A model generated the notes under the pieces. That model was not told where the DNA came from. It made no database searches and worked only from the letters and a program-made list of their open reading frames with translations. This document shows positions 15,272 through 21,278 of a DNA stretch of 27,520 bases, in pieces. A program made the translations under genes and the position numbers. Source of the DNA: Clostridia bacterium (lineage in GTDB: Bacteria > Bacillota > Clostridia > Oscillospirales > Oscillospiraceae); the NCBI GenBank assembly GCA_021153265.1, contig JAGKTU010000023.1, positions 1 to 27,520 on the forward strand, written 5' to 3'. The number at the start of each line of letters is the position of its first letter. Position 1 is the first letter of the stretch.

Positions 15272-16618
15272 TTACTTACCGGCTATGCTGAGGCCTTCCA
15301 CCAGCGTGGTGGGAGCGCCGAAAGCGGTCATGCCCATGGCGGTGGGCAGGTGGCTGTTATTTGCCACGGCGGTGATGTTCTTAAGCAACTCGTAGAAGTT
15401 TCCGGCCACGGTGAAGGACTTGACAGCGGTGGTCTTTACGCCGTTTTCGATGAGGAAGCCGGCACTCTGAAGGGAGAAGTCGCCGGAAATGGGGTTTGCG
15501 CCGGCATGGAGGCCGCCCAGAGAGTTGATATACACGCCGTTACCGGCCTTGCGGAGCAGCTCCTCCTCGGTGATGTCGCCGCCGGCCAGATACATGGAGA
15601 AGGGGCGCACGGCAACGGGGGAATCGTAGCCGCCCTTGGATGCGTTGCCGGTGGTCTTCTTGCCAGCCTTATTGGCGGTCTTGAGGTTGTAGAGCAGGGT
15701 GTTCAGCACACCGCTCTCCACAACGGCCTTGGTGGCGGTGGGGCTACCCTCGGCGTCAAAGTTGATGGGCATGGGGTTCTCGGGGTGGAAGGGATCGTCC
15801 ACGATGGTGACACAGGGAGCGGCAACCACCTTGCCCTCCTGATCTGCAAACTTGCTCAGACCCTTCTGGGCAACTTCGGAGGAGAAGATGGAGCTGAAGG
15901 TCTGCAGCAGATCGCTCATGGCTTCGGGGTCGAAGACAACGGGATACTGACCCGTGGGGGCAACGTCGCCGCCCAGCTTGCCAAGGGCGGTTTTGGCGGC
16001 CTTCTTGGTCAGCGCTTCGCTGTCCAGAGAGTCCAGCTGCCCCAGCTTGATCTGGTAATCGTTGGCCTTTTCCGTGCCGTTCGTGACCACGGCGGCAACC
16101 ACCAGACCGGTGACGGTGTTCTCGTAGTGCAGGTCCAGACCACGGGAGTTATAAATGGCAAATTCGCTGCGCTCAGCGATGCCCTGAGTGGAGCTGCCGT
16201 CGATGACCGCGGGATCGGCGGCGTAGATGGCCTCCTGAGTAGCGAGGACCTTCTCGATGAGTTTCTCAGTAGAGGGCAGGGCATAATTCTGAAGGGTCAG
16301 CTCGGCATAGCTTTGGCCGCCTTCGCCCAGAAATTCGGGGTCGCAGGACTCCAGCGTTTTTGCGTTGTCCACGCACCGCTCAACCAGCGCGGCGGCCTTA
16401 TTCGGGTCCATATCCTCGGTGGATGCGTAGCCCATCTTGCCGTCCACGAGGCACCGCAGGCACACGCCACCCTCGGCGGAGCCGGTGAACTGGTTCAGCG
16501 CGTGCTGGAATGCGCTGACGGAGGTGGATTCCGCAGCCTGGTAGTATAATTCGTAATCCGCGATGCCCAAGCACTCGCACTGGGCGATGACGGCTTCCTT
16601 AAATGCGTTGAAATTCAT
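15272..16618 (-). CDS. tldE: TldE/PmbA-family metalloprotease partner subunit
   Basis: TldD and TldE form a heterodimeric protease that in E. coli trims microcin B17 precursor and degrades the CcdA antitoxin. This 448-residue protein is the TldE (PmbA) half: it has the same fold as TldD but lacks the HExxxH zinc motif, as expected. The N-terminus has the DYELYYQAAES pattern, the middle has GQYPVVFDPEAMSDLL, and the C-terminal part has NPISGDFSLQSAGFLIENG, a block shared with TldD. The start has AGGAGG eight bases upstream. The ATG is 12 bases after the tldD stop, so the pair is surely cotranscribed. A strong terminator ends the unit. Confidence 0.92.
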   Translation of the reverse strand: MNFNAFKEAVIAQCECLGIADYELYYQAAESTSVSAFQHALNQFTGSAEGGVCLRCLVDGKMGYASTEDMDPNKAAALVERCVDNAKTLESCDPEFLGEGGQSYAELTLQNYALPSTEKLIEKVLATQEAIYAADPAVIDGSSTQGIAERSEFAIYNSRGLDLHYENTVTGLVVAAVVTNGTEKANDYQIKLGQLDSLDSEALTKKAAKTALGKLGGDVAPTGQYPVVFDPEAMSDLLQTFSSIFSSEVAQKGLSKFADQEGKVVAAPCVTIVDDPFHPENPMPINFDAEGSPTATKAVVESGVLNTLLYNLKTANKAGKKTTGNASKGGYDSPVAVRPFSMYLAGGDITEEELLRKAGNGVYINSLGGLHAGANPISGDFSLQSAGFLIENGVKTTAVKSFTVAGNFYELLKNITAVANNSHLPTAMGMTAFGAPTTLVEGLSIAGK

Positions 16619-16630
16619 AGCAATTCCTCC

Positions 16631-18010
16631 TTATCTGCCGCCGACGGTGATGCTGGACACCCGGATCAGGGGCTGACCCACGTTGGTGGGCACGGAGCCG
16701 CTGGAAGAGCCGCACATACCCTGACCCATATCCAGATCAGAGCCAACCATGTCGATGTTCCGGATGACATCGCTGCCCTTACCCACAAGGCTTGCGCCAC
16801 GGACAGGCTCGCAAATGACACCGTTGCGGACGATATAGCCCTCGTTGACGGCGAAGTTGAACTCGCCGGTGACGGGGTTGACGGAGCCGCCGCCCATCTC
16901 CTTGGCGTAAAGGCCGTACTCGATGGAGGCGATGATGTCTTCGTTCTTGTCCTCGCCCGGGGCGATGTAGGTGTTGGTCATACGGGAGGTGGGGGTGTAG
17001 GCATAGCTCTGGCGGCGGGCATTGCCGGTGGAGGCCATACCCATGCGGCGGCCGTTAAACTTGTCGATCATATAGCTCTTGAGGATGCCGTTTTCAATGA
17101 GGACATTCTTCTGCGCGGGCGTACCCTCATCGTCGATGTTAATGGAACCCCATGCGTTGGGGATGGTGCCGTCGTCGATGGCGGTGACTTTCTCATTGGC
17201 GATTTTTTCGCCCAGCTTGCCGGCAAACTGGCTGCGGCCGTAGGCAACGGCGGATGCTTCCAGAGAGTGGCCGCAGGCCTCGTGGAAGATGACACCGCCG
17301 AAACCGTTGTCAATGGCCACGGGCATGACACCGGCGGGGCAGTAGCCTGCGCCGGCCATGGTCACGGCCTGCTTGGCGGCATGGATGCCCACATTTTTGG
17401 GGCAGATGGTATCGAACATCTCAAGACCCATCCGGCTTCCGGGACGGCAGCCGCCGGTTTGCGTACCCTGACCCTTGTCCGCCACGGCATCGATGCTCAG
17501 ACGGGTGCGAATCTGGCGGTCGCGGGTATACAACCCCTCGGAGGTGGCGATGAGGATGTTGTGATCCACATCCAGCAGTGTGCCGCTGGTCTGGACGATA
17601 CTCTCGTCATACTCCCGGGCGGCAAAATAGCCCTCTTTCAGAATCTCCACCTTTCGGGCGTTGGCCACGCTGGAGGGGACGATCTTCACGGGGTGGATGT
17701 CACCGAAAATGCGCTCTCTCAGAACGATGTCCATGGGGGCGCTGCCCTGCCCCAGTGCTTCCGCAGCCTTCTCGGCGCAGGCCAGAAGACCCTTTTCGGA
17801 GGTGTCTACGGTGGTGGCCATGACGGAGCGAAGACCCTTATAAAGGCGGATGGCTGCGCCGGCGATGATGCCGTCTTTAATGGCGTCCACCCGGGAATCG
17901 ATCATGTGGATGGTATGGTTGACGGTATTCTCTGCAAAGAGTTCGGCATAGTCCGCGCCGGTGGACAGGGCCTTATGGAGAATGCGCTGGCAAATTTCTC
18001 TGGAAATCAT
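16631..18010 (-). CDS. tldD: TldD-family zinc metalloprotease
   Basis: This is the catalytic half of the TldD/TldE protease. The zinc motif is HEACGHSLEAS, with His243, Glu244 and His248 in HExxxH arrangement. The N-terminus reads ADYAELFAENT, and C-terminal NPVTGEFNFAVNEGYIV and CGSSSGSVPTNVGQPLIRVS are characteristic of TldD. The start at 18010 gives 459 residues, matching the family, and AAAGGAG lies about eight bases upstream; the longer open frame upstream has no fitting RBS and is not used. An extended -10 element (TGG then TAAAAT) sits 32 bases upstream, so the pair may have its own promoter besides read-through from the aldo/keto reductase gene. No peptide precursor substrate gene is apparent nearby. 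Confidence 0.94.
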   Translation of the reverse strand: MISREICQRILHKALSTGADYAELFAENTVNHTIHMIDSRVDAIKDGIIAGAAIRLYKGLRSVMATTVDTSEKGLLACAEKAAEALGQGSAPMDIVLRERIFGDIHPVKIVPSSVANARKVEILKEGYFAAREYDESIVQTSGTLLDVDHNILIATSEGLYTRDRQIRTRLSIDAVADKGQGTQTGGCRPGSRMGLEMFDTICPKNVGIHAAKQAVTMAGAGYCPAGVMPVAIDNGFGGVIFHEACGHSLEASAVAYGRSQFAGKLGEKIANEKVTAIDDGTIPNAWGSINIDDEGTPAQKNVLIENGILKSYMIDKFNGRRMGMASTGNARRQSYAYTPTSRMTNTYIAPGEDKNEDIIASIEYGLYAKEMGGGSVNPVTGEFNFAVNEGYIVRNGVICEPVRGASLVGKGSDVIRNIDMVGSDLDMGQGMCGSSSGSVPTNVGQPLIRVSSITVGGR

Positions 18011-18042
18011 GGAAATTACTCCTTTATGGGTTGGATGGGGAT

Positions 18043-18051
18043 ATTTTACCA
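18043..18051 (-). promoter_or_regulatory. Possible extended -10 promoter of tldD-tldE
   Basis: On minus, TGG-TAAAAT forms an extended -10 element 32 bases before the tldD ATG, in the 70-base gap after the reductase gene. No convincing -35 box is seen at the right distance. Confidence 0.4.
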
Positions 18052-18080
18052 CGGAAAACGGAAGAATATAGCCGCCATGC

Positions 18081-19163
18081 TCAGAATGCACCGGCCACTT
18101 CCGCCAGCAGATCCCGGATCTTCAGATGCTGGGGGCAAACCGCTTCGCACTGTCCGCAGCCGACGCAGGCGGAGGCGTTGTTTTCAAAAGCGGCATAAGC
18201 CTTTTCCGGTTCGCCCTGAGCGCACAGCTTATCATTCATGCAGGCAAACACATCCGGGATGGGGATGCCGGCAGGACAGCCGTCGGTGCAGTAGCGGCAG
18301 GCCGTGCAGGGGATCCGGTGCTGGGCCTGATAGAGGGTGCGGACCCGGGTGATGAGCTGCTGCTCGGCATCGCTCAGAGGTACGAAGTCGGTCATATAGG
18401 ACAGATTATCTTCCATCTGCTCTTGATTGCTCATGCCGGAGAGGACCATGAACACGCCTTCCGTGCCGGCGGCGTAGCGGATGGCATAGCTGGCGGGGCT
18501 GGCGGTCATGCCCTCCATTGCCTTTTCGGGGAGATTGACCAAGCTGCCGCCCTTGACCGGCTCCATGACCACAATGGGCTTATGATGCTTGCGGCAGACC
18601 TCCCAGCACTGCCGGGCCTGGACGTTGGGGTCTTCCCAGTCCACATAGTTCAGCTGGAGCTGGACGAATTCCAGTTCCGGCCGGTCAGTGAGGATCTTGT
18701 CCAGTACCTCGGCGCTGTCGTGGAAGGACATACCCACGTGGCGGATCTTGCCCTGTGCTTTCAACTCGAAAGCGATGTCATAGGCGTGGGTTTGGGTGTA
18801 TTTTTCGTGGCGGCCGGCACTCATGGCATGCATGAGGTAGAAGTCAAAGTAGTCTACGCCGCATTTTTTCAGCTGTTTTTCAAACAGGGGCAGAATTTCC
18901 TCCTCGGTTTCAAAGCAACCGCCGGAGAGCTTGTCTGCCAGCAGAAATGCCTCCCGGGGGTAGCGGCTGGAGATACATTCTTTCACTGCGTCCTCGCTCT
19001 GACCGCCCAAATAGGGGTGGGCGGTATCGAAATAGTTAAAGCCTGCGGCTAAAAAGGCATCCACCATGTCCTTTGTGGCGTCCATGTTCACCTTATCGCC
19101 GATCATGGGCAGGCGCATCATGCCGAAGCCGAAATTTTTCTTTACTTCCGGGAAGGGAATCAT
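18081..19163 (-). CDS. Aldo/keto reductase with C-terminal 2x[4Fe-4S] ferredoxin domain
   Basis: This 360-residue protein joins an aldo/keto reductase barrel to a bacterial ferredoxin module. In the barrel, NYFDTAHPYLGG holds the catalytic Asp and Tyr, LADKLSGG the Lys, and YLMHAM the His of the AKR tetrad. From about residue 285 two cluster motifs appear: CTACRYCTDGCP and CVGCGQCEAVCP, each with four Cys for a [4Fe-4S] cluster. Such iron-sulfur AKRs are common in anaerobes; their substrates are mostly unknown, and the clusters suggest ferredoxin-linked rather than purely NADPH-linked reduction. The start has GGAGG eight bases upstream. A weak promoter (TTTACT, 17 nt, TATGAT on minus) overlaps the upstream thiT terminator. 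Followed after 70 bases by tldD on the same strand. Confidence 0.92.
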   Translation of the reverse strand: MIPFPEVKKNFGFGMMRLPMIGDKVNMDATKDMVDAFLAAGFNYFDTAHPYLGGQSEDAVKECISSRYPREAFLLADKLSGGCFETEEEILPLFEKQLKKCGVDYFDFYLMHAMSAGRHEKYTQTHAYDIAFELKAQGKIRHVGMSFHDSAEVLDKILTDRPELEFVQLQLNYVDWEDPNVQARQCWEVCRKHHKPIVVMEPVKGGSLVNLPEKAMEGMTASPASYAIRYAAGTEGVFMVLSGMSNQEQMEDNLSYMTDFVPLSDAEQQLITRVRTLYQAQHRIPCTACRYCTDGCPAGIPIPDVFACMNDKLCAQGEPEKAYAAFENNASACVGCGQCEAVCPQHLKIRDLLAEVAGAF

Positions 19164-19190
19164 ATCGTTTGCCTCCTGTTTTTTCTTTTT

Positions 19191-19219
19191 ATCATAGCGG
19201 AAAGTAGAAAAAAAGTAAA
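19191..19219 (-). promoter_or_regulatory. Possible promoter of the ferredoxin-type aldo/keto reductase
   Basis: On minus, TTTACT (19214-19219), a 17-nt spacer and TATGAT (19191-19196). The -35 box matches four of six consensus bases and overlaps the tail of the thiT terminator. Confidence 0.4.
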
Positions 19220-19248
19220 GGCAGACGGCGAAAAAACCGTCTGCCTTT
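19201..19248 (-). terminator. Intrinsic terminator of thiT
   Basis: Twelve-base perfect stem AAAGGCAGACGG (19217-19228) with CCGTCTGCCTTT (19237-19248). On minus the stem is followed by ACTTTTTTTCTACTTT, giving a clear T-run. Confidence 0.88.
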
Positions 19249-19254
19249 GAAATT

Positions 19255-19908
19255 TCAGCTGATTTTCGTCACGATCTTCGGCGCTCTCGCCACCAGAACC
19301 GCGGCGATGGCGGTGAGGAGGATCTCCGGGATCATATACATGCCGTTGTACACCAGACTGTACACAAAGCCCAGCATATTGGGGCTCAAGGATGCCACCA
19401 GCTGTGCGCCCCATGCCGGGAAGCCCTCCTGAGTGAAGAACCACTCCGCCCAGCCGGAGAAGAGGATGTAGCCGGAGCCAACATGGGCGGCGTACCGGCA
19501 GGAAAGGGCCACCACACTGCCGAGGCACAGGGCTGCGCCGCTGTTTTTGATCTTATCCCGGAACATGCCGCCAAGACCAAGCAGGGTGTATGCCAGCACA
19601 TAGTCCAGCAGGCACATGATGAGGGCGTTGCCGACCATGGTACCGTCACCAAAGTAGCCGGGCTGGAAGGCAGCGGTGACGGTGCCTGCGCCCAGCGCCA
19701 TCTGAAGCAGACTGTAGGCAAAGCCTGCCACCAAGCCCCACTTGACGCCGTGGCGGTAGGAGATCAGCACCACCGGCAGCATGCACACGATGGTGAGCTG
19801 GCCGCCGAAGGGCATGGGGGGGATGATCATTTTGCTCACCAGCTCCAGCACCACGGCAAGGGCCAGAAGCATGGCGCTTTCGGTGATTCTTCTTGTTTTG
19901 TTTTGCAT
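19255..19908 (-). CDS. thiT: Thiamine ECF transporter substrate-binding component ThiT
   Basis: ThiT is the membrane S-component that captures thiamine and docks on the shared ECF energising module, which is not in this window. The 217-residue protein has about six hydrophobic segments. Family landmarks are PFGGQLTIVCMLPVVLISYR followed by HGVKWGLVAGFAYSLLQ near residues 34-70, and in the C-terminal half a His/Gly/Trp-rich stretch HVGSGYILFSGWAEWF, then VYSLVYNGMYMIPE, the thiamine-pocket region. The start at 19908 is set by GGAGG seven bases upstream; the frame is open further into the leader but that part is the riboswitch. A TPP riboswitch with its own terminator precedes it, confirming the substrate assignment. 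Confidence 0.93.
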   Translation of the reverse strand: MQNKTRRITESAMLLALAVVLELVSKMIIPPMPFGGQLTIVCMLPVVLISYRHGVKWGLVAGFAYSLLQMALGAGTVTAAFQPGYFGDGTMVGNALIMCLLDYVLAYTLLGLGGMFRDKIKNSGAALCLGSVVALSCRYAAHVGSGYILFSGWAEWFFTQEGFPAWGAQLVASLSPNMLGFVYSLVYNGMYMIPEILLTAIAAVLVARAPKIVTKIS

Positions 19909-19920
19909 GGGATTACCTCC

Positions 19921-19963
19921 AAAATAAAAGTATCGCATTGCAAACCGTCCAGGTGCAATGCGA
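19921..19963 (-). terminator. Terminator expression platform of the TPP riboswitch
   Basis: On minus, TCGCATTGCA (complement of 19954-19963) pairs perfectly with TGCAATGCGA (complement of 19933-19942), and TACTTTTATTTT follows. It lies between the TPP aptamer and the thiT RBS, as expected for ligand-induced termination. Confidence 0.85.
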
Positions 19964-19989
19964 CTTGAAAGTGAGTCCCATATATGCAT

Positions 19990-20078
19990 CTTTCCCTCCG
20001 ACGGTACTAACCGTATCAGGTTCACGGGTCAGAACTACCAAGTTCAATCTCAGCCGGATGCATCCGGCCCCCCGAAGA
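19990..20078 (-). promoter_or_regulatory. TPP riboswitch (THI box) of thiT
   Basis: Reading the minus strand, the conserved segments appear in order: GGGGGGCC, then GGCTGAGA, then TGACCCGTGAACCTGAT, then GGTTAGTACCGTCGGAGGGA. CTGAGA and the ACCTGAT-to-GTACCG block bind the pyrimidine and pyrophosphate parts of TPP. TCTT/AAGA can close the outer helix. It precedes a terminator and thiT, so thiamine import should be shut off when TPP is plentiful. Confidence 0.96.
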
Positions 20079-20104
20079 CTTATTTGTTTTGCGATCTAAA
20101 GCAT

Positions 20105-20132
20105 ATTATAGCGAAAGCTGCCGAAAAGTCAA
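20105..20132 (-). promoter_or_regulatory. Promoter of the TPP riboswitch-thiT transcript
   Basis: On minus, TTGACT (20127-20132), a 16-nt spacer and TATAAT (20105-20110). Transcription would begin near 20098, just ahead of the aptamer. The -35 box lies only 8 bases from the MITE-like element starting at 20141. Confidence 0.8.
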
Positions 20133-20140
20133 TAGGCGAG

Positions 20141-20352
20141 AAATTGTAGTTTAGCGGCGAGTCGCCGCTGACAATTCGAGCCTGGAAGACTGGCAAAATT
20201 CGTTGCGCCATTGGGCTCTCCCGGTTCGTAATTGCGGCAAAAAACGGCATAAACAAGGAAATGTAACGTTACCGAGCGGCGTAGGGCAGTAGCGAAAAGT
20301 TGCGCACCAAGCACGCATTGGCCGCCGGCCCATGCCGGCTAAACTACAATTT
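20141..20352. mobile_element. MITE-like element with 15-bp perfect terminal inverted repeats
   Basis: AAATTGTAGTTTAGC (20141-20155) is perfectly inverted as GCTAAACTACAATTT (20338-20352), bounding 212 bp. Just inside the left end is an 8-bp-arm palindrome AGCGGCGA-G-TCGCCGCT (20153-20169); the right end has GCCGGC twice (20324-20339). No transposase or convincing gene is inside; a 61-codon minus frame exists but resembles peptides I recall as translated repeats in Clostridia. No clear target-site duplication is visible. Its right end provides the stop codon of the small gene at 20344-20562, and its left end abuts the thiT promoter. Non-autonomous element status is inferred from structure. Confidence 0.72.
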
Positions 20353-20562
20353 ACATGCCAATTCCAGCAGTTTTCGGTGCATCTCTCCGGCCAGACCCAG
20401 ATAGTCCAGTACGGCACTGCGCTGCTGGGCATCCATGGTTTCCAGTTGGGTGAGCAGGCGCTGCTCCAGCACCCGGTATTCATCCAGAAGCTGCCGGTAT
20501 TCCACGTCCTGCCTTGCTTGCTCGTAAACGGCGACCAGTCGTTCTGTCATAGTTTGATCCAT
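20344..20562 (-). CDS. Small helical protein, DUF6809-like, probably 3'-truncated
   Basis: This encodes 72 residues, soluble and almost entirely helical and charged: MDQTMTERLVAVYEQARQ, then a Glu/Leu/Gln-rich helix around EYRQLLDEYRVLEQRLLTQL, and a last helix GEMHRKLLELACKL. The layout recalls DUF6809 proteins, which are often encoded beside small XRE regulators in Clostridia; that is a modest-confidence match by memory. The start is set by GAGGAGGGG seven bases upstream. The last two codons (Lys, Leu) and the TAG stop are inside the terminal inverted repeat of the element at 20141-20352, so the original C-terminus was probably longer and was cut off by the insertion. It is divergent from the XRE gene at 20657, across shared palindromes. 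Confidence 0.65.
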   Translation of the reverse strand: MDQTMTERLVAVYEQARQDVEYRQLLDEYRVLEQRLLTQLETMDAQQRSAVLDYLGLAGEMHRKLLELACKL

Positions 20563-20585
20563 AGAGATCCCCTCCTCTGTGGTTA

Positions 20586-20636
20586 TTTTAAGGGATATAC
20601 CCTTAAAATGCAATAAGGGAATTTCCCTTATTGCAT
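20586..20636. promoter_or_regulatory. Double palindromic operator between divergent small genes
   Basis: Two perfect palindromes share a base. TTTTAAGGG (20586-20594) and CCCTTAAAA (20600-20608) are separated by ATATA. ATGCAATAAGGGAA (20608-20621) and TTCCCTTATTGCAT (20623-20636) are separated by one T. All four half-sites hold TAAGGG or CCCTTA. The site lies between the divergent starts at 20562 and 20657, so it is a likely autoregulatory operator for the XRE protein encoded at 20657. Confidence 0.7.
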
Positions 20637-20656
20637 AATAGGCATGGGTGATGATT

Positions 20657-20878
20657 ATGTACGAAAACCGTTTGCGGGACGTAAGAGAAGACCGGGATTT
20701 AAAGCAGCGCGACATTGCCGAACTGCTGAAAGTTCATCAGACCACATATTCCGACTATGAGCTGGGCAGGCTGAACATTCCGGTGGCGGTGCTGCACACA
20801 CTGGCGGATTTCTACGGTGTCAGTGTAGACTATCTGCTGTGTCGAACCAACTCGAAAAATCCCTATCCGAAGAAATAA
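20657..20878 (+). CDS. XRE/Cro-CI-type small DNA-binding regulator, copy 1
   Basis: A 73-residue protein that is nearly all helix-turn-helix domain. The order is RLRDVREDRDLKQRDIAELL, KVHQTTYSDYELGRLNIP with the recognition helix, then LADFYGVSVDYLL, the classic end of a five-helix Cro/CI domain, and a short tail SKNPYPKK. The start at 20657 is chosen by alignment to copy 2; two earlier in-frame starts (20648 GTG, 20651 ATG) would add only two or three residues. It probably binds the palindromes just upstream and represses itself and the divergent small gene. Its last 24 codons and the start of its terminator are nearly identical to copy 2, while the recognition helix differs. A terminator follows at once. 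Confidence 0.9.
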   Translation: MYENRLRDVREDRDLKQRDIAELLKVHQTTYSDYELGRLNIPVAVLHTLADFYGVSVDYLLCRTNSKNPYPKK

Positions 20879-20881
20879 AGC

Positions 20882-20916
20882 AACCCCTGTGCCGTTATTT
20901 CCGGCACAGGGGTTTT
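20882..20916 (+). terminator. Intrinsic terminator after XRE copy 1
   Basis: Thirteen-base stem AACCCCTGTGCCG (20882-20894) with CGGCACAGGGGTT (20902-20914), a 7-nt loop and TTTT. The outer stem sequence is the same as in the terminator after copy 2; the inner part and loop differ. Confidence 0.88.
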
Positions 20917-20938
20917 CTGCGCCTGAGAGGCATCTATA

Positions 20939-20985
20939 GTATATAACATTTTGTTATATACGTCAATATTACAAAATGTTTTGTA
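20939..20985. promoter_or_regulatory. Palindromic operator sites upstream of XRE copy 2
   Basis: GTATATAACA (20939-20948) is perfectly inverted as TGTTATATAC (20952-20961) with a TTT centre. TACAAAA (20970-20976) is inverted as TTTTGTA (20979-20985) with a TG centre. The AT-rich DNA would also hold the promoter of the gene at 21018. These sites differ completely from the TAAGGG sites before copy 1, in line with the different recognition helices. Confidence 0.65.
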
Positions 20986-21017
20986 TATACTTACATCATA
21001 CGAAATGAGGTGGGGAA

Positions 21018-21236
21018 ATGTATACACGCATCCGGGATCTTCGGGAAGATCGGGACTTGAAGCAGGAGGATCTGGCGAAGGTGCTGAATTGTACGCAGGC
21101 ATGCTACTCCAACTATGAGAATGGCAGACGGGACATCCCTACCGAAATTTTGGGGAAACTGGCGGATTTCTACGGTGTCAGTGTAGACTATCTGCTGGGT
21201 CGAACCAACTCGAAAAATCCCTATCCGAAGAAATAA
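21018..21236 (+). CDS. XRE/Cro-CI-type small DNA-binding regulator, copy 2
   Basis: A 72-residue Cro/CI-type helix-turn-helix protein: RIRDLREDRDLKQEDLAKVL, then NCTQACYSNYENGRRDIP with the recognition helix, and LADFYGVSVDYLLGRTNS ending in KNPYPKK. The start is set by GAGGTGGGG six to eight bases upstream. It is a tandem paralogue of the gene at 20657. From the LADFY codons to the stop the two genes are nearly identical at the DNA level, whereas the N-terminal halves and upstream palindromes have diverged, so the two likely recognise different operators. It has no effector or dimerisation domain beyond the short tail. Its own terminator follows three bases after the stop. Confidence 0.92.
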   Translation: MYTRIRDLREDRDLKQEDLAKVLNCTQACYSNYENGRRDIPTEILGKLADFYGVSVDYLLGRTNSKNPYPKK

Positions 21237-21239
21237 AGT

Positions 21240-21275
21240 AACCCCTGTGTCGGGAATTCCCGACACAGGGGTTTT
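21240..21275. terminator. Palindromic terminator shared by XRE copy 2 and the PTS IIC gene
   Basis: A perfect 34-bp palindrome: AACCCCTGTGTCGGGAA (21240-21256) with its complement ending GGGGTT (21257-21273), then TTTT on plus. On minus it follows the PTS gene stop and ends with TTACTTTATTTC, so it can act in both directions. Confidence 0.82.
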
Positions 21276-21278
21276 GCA

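Noticed and set aside
19909..20025. N-terminal extension of thiT to an upstream start
   Set aside because: The extension would translate the TPP aptamer and its terminator. ATG 19908 has GGAGG and the normal ThiT N-terminus.
20129..20314. A 61-codon minus-strand frame inside the MITE-like element
   Set aside because: No RBS, and the frame lies in repeat DNA with inverted ends. Similar translated repeats are often misannotated as small proteins.
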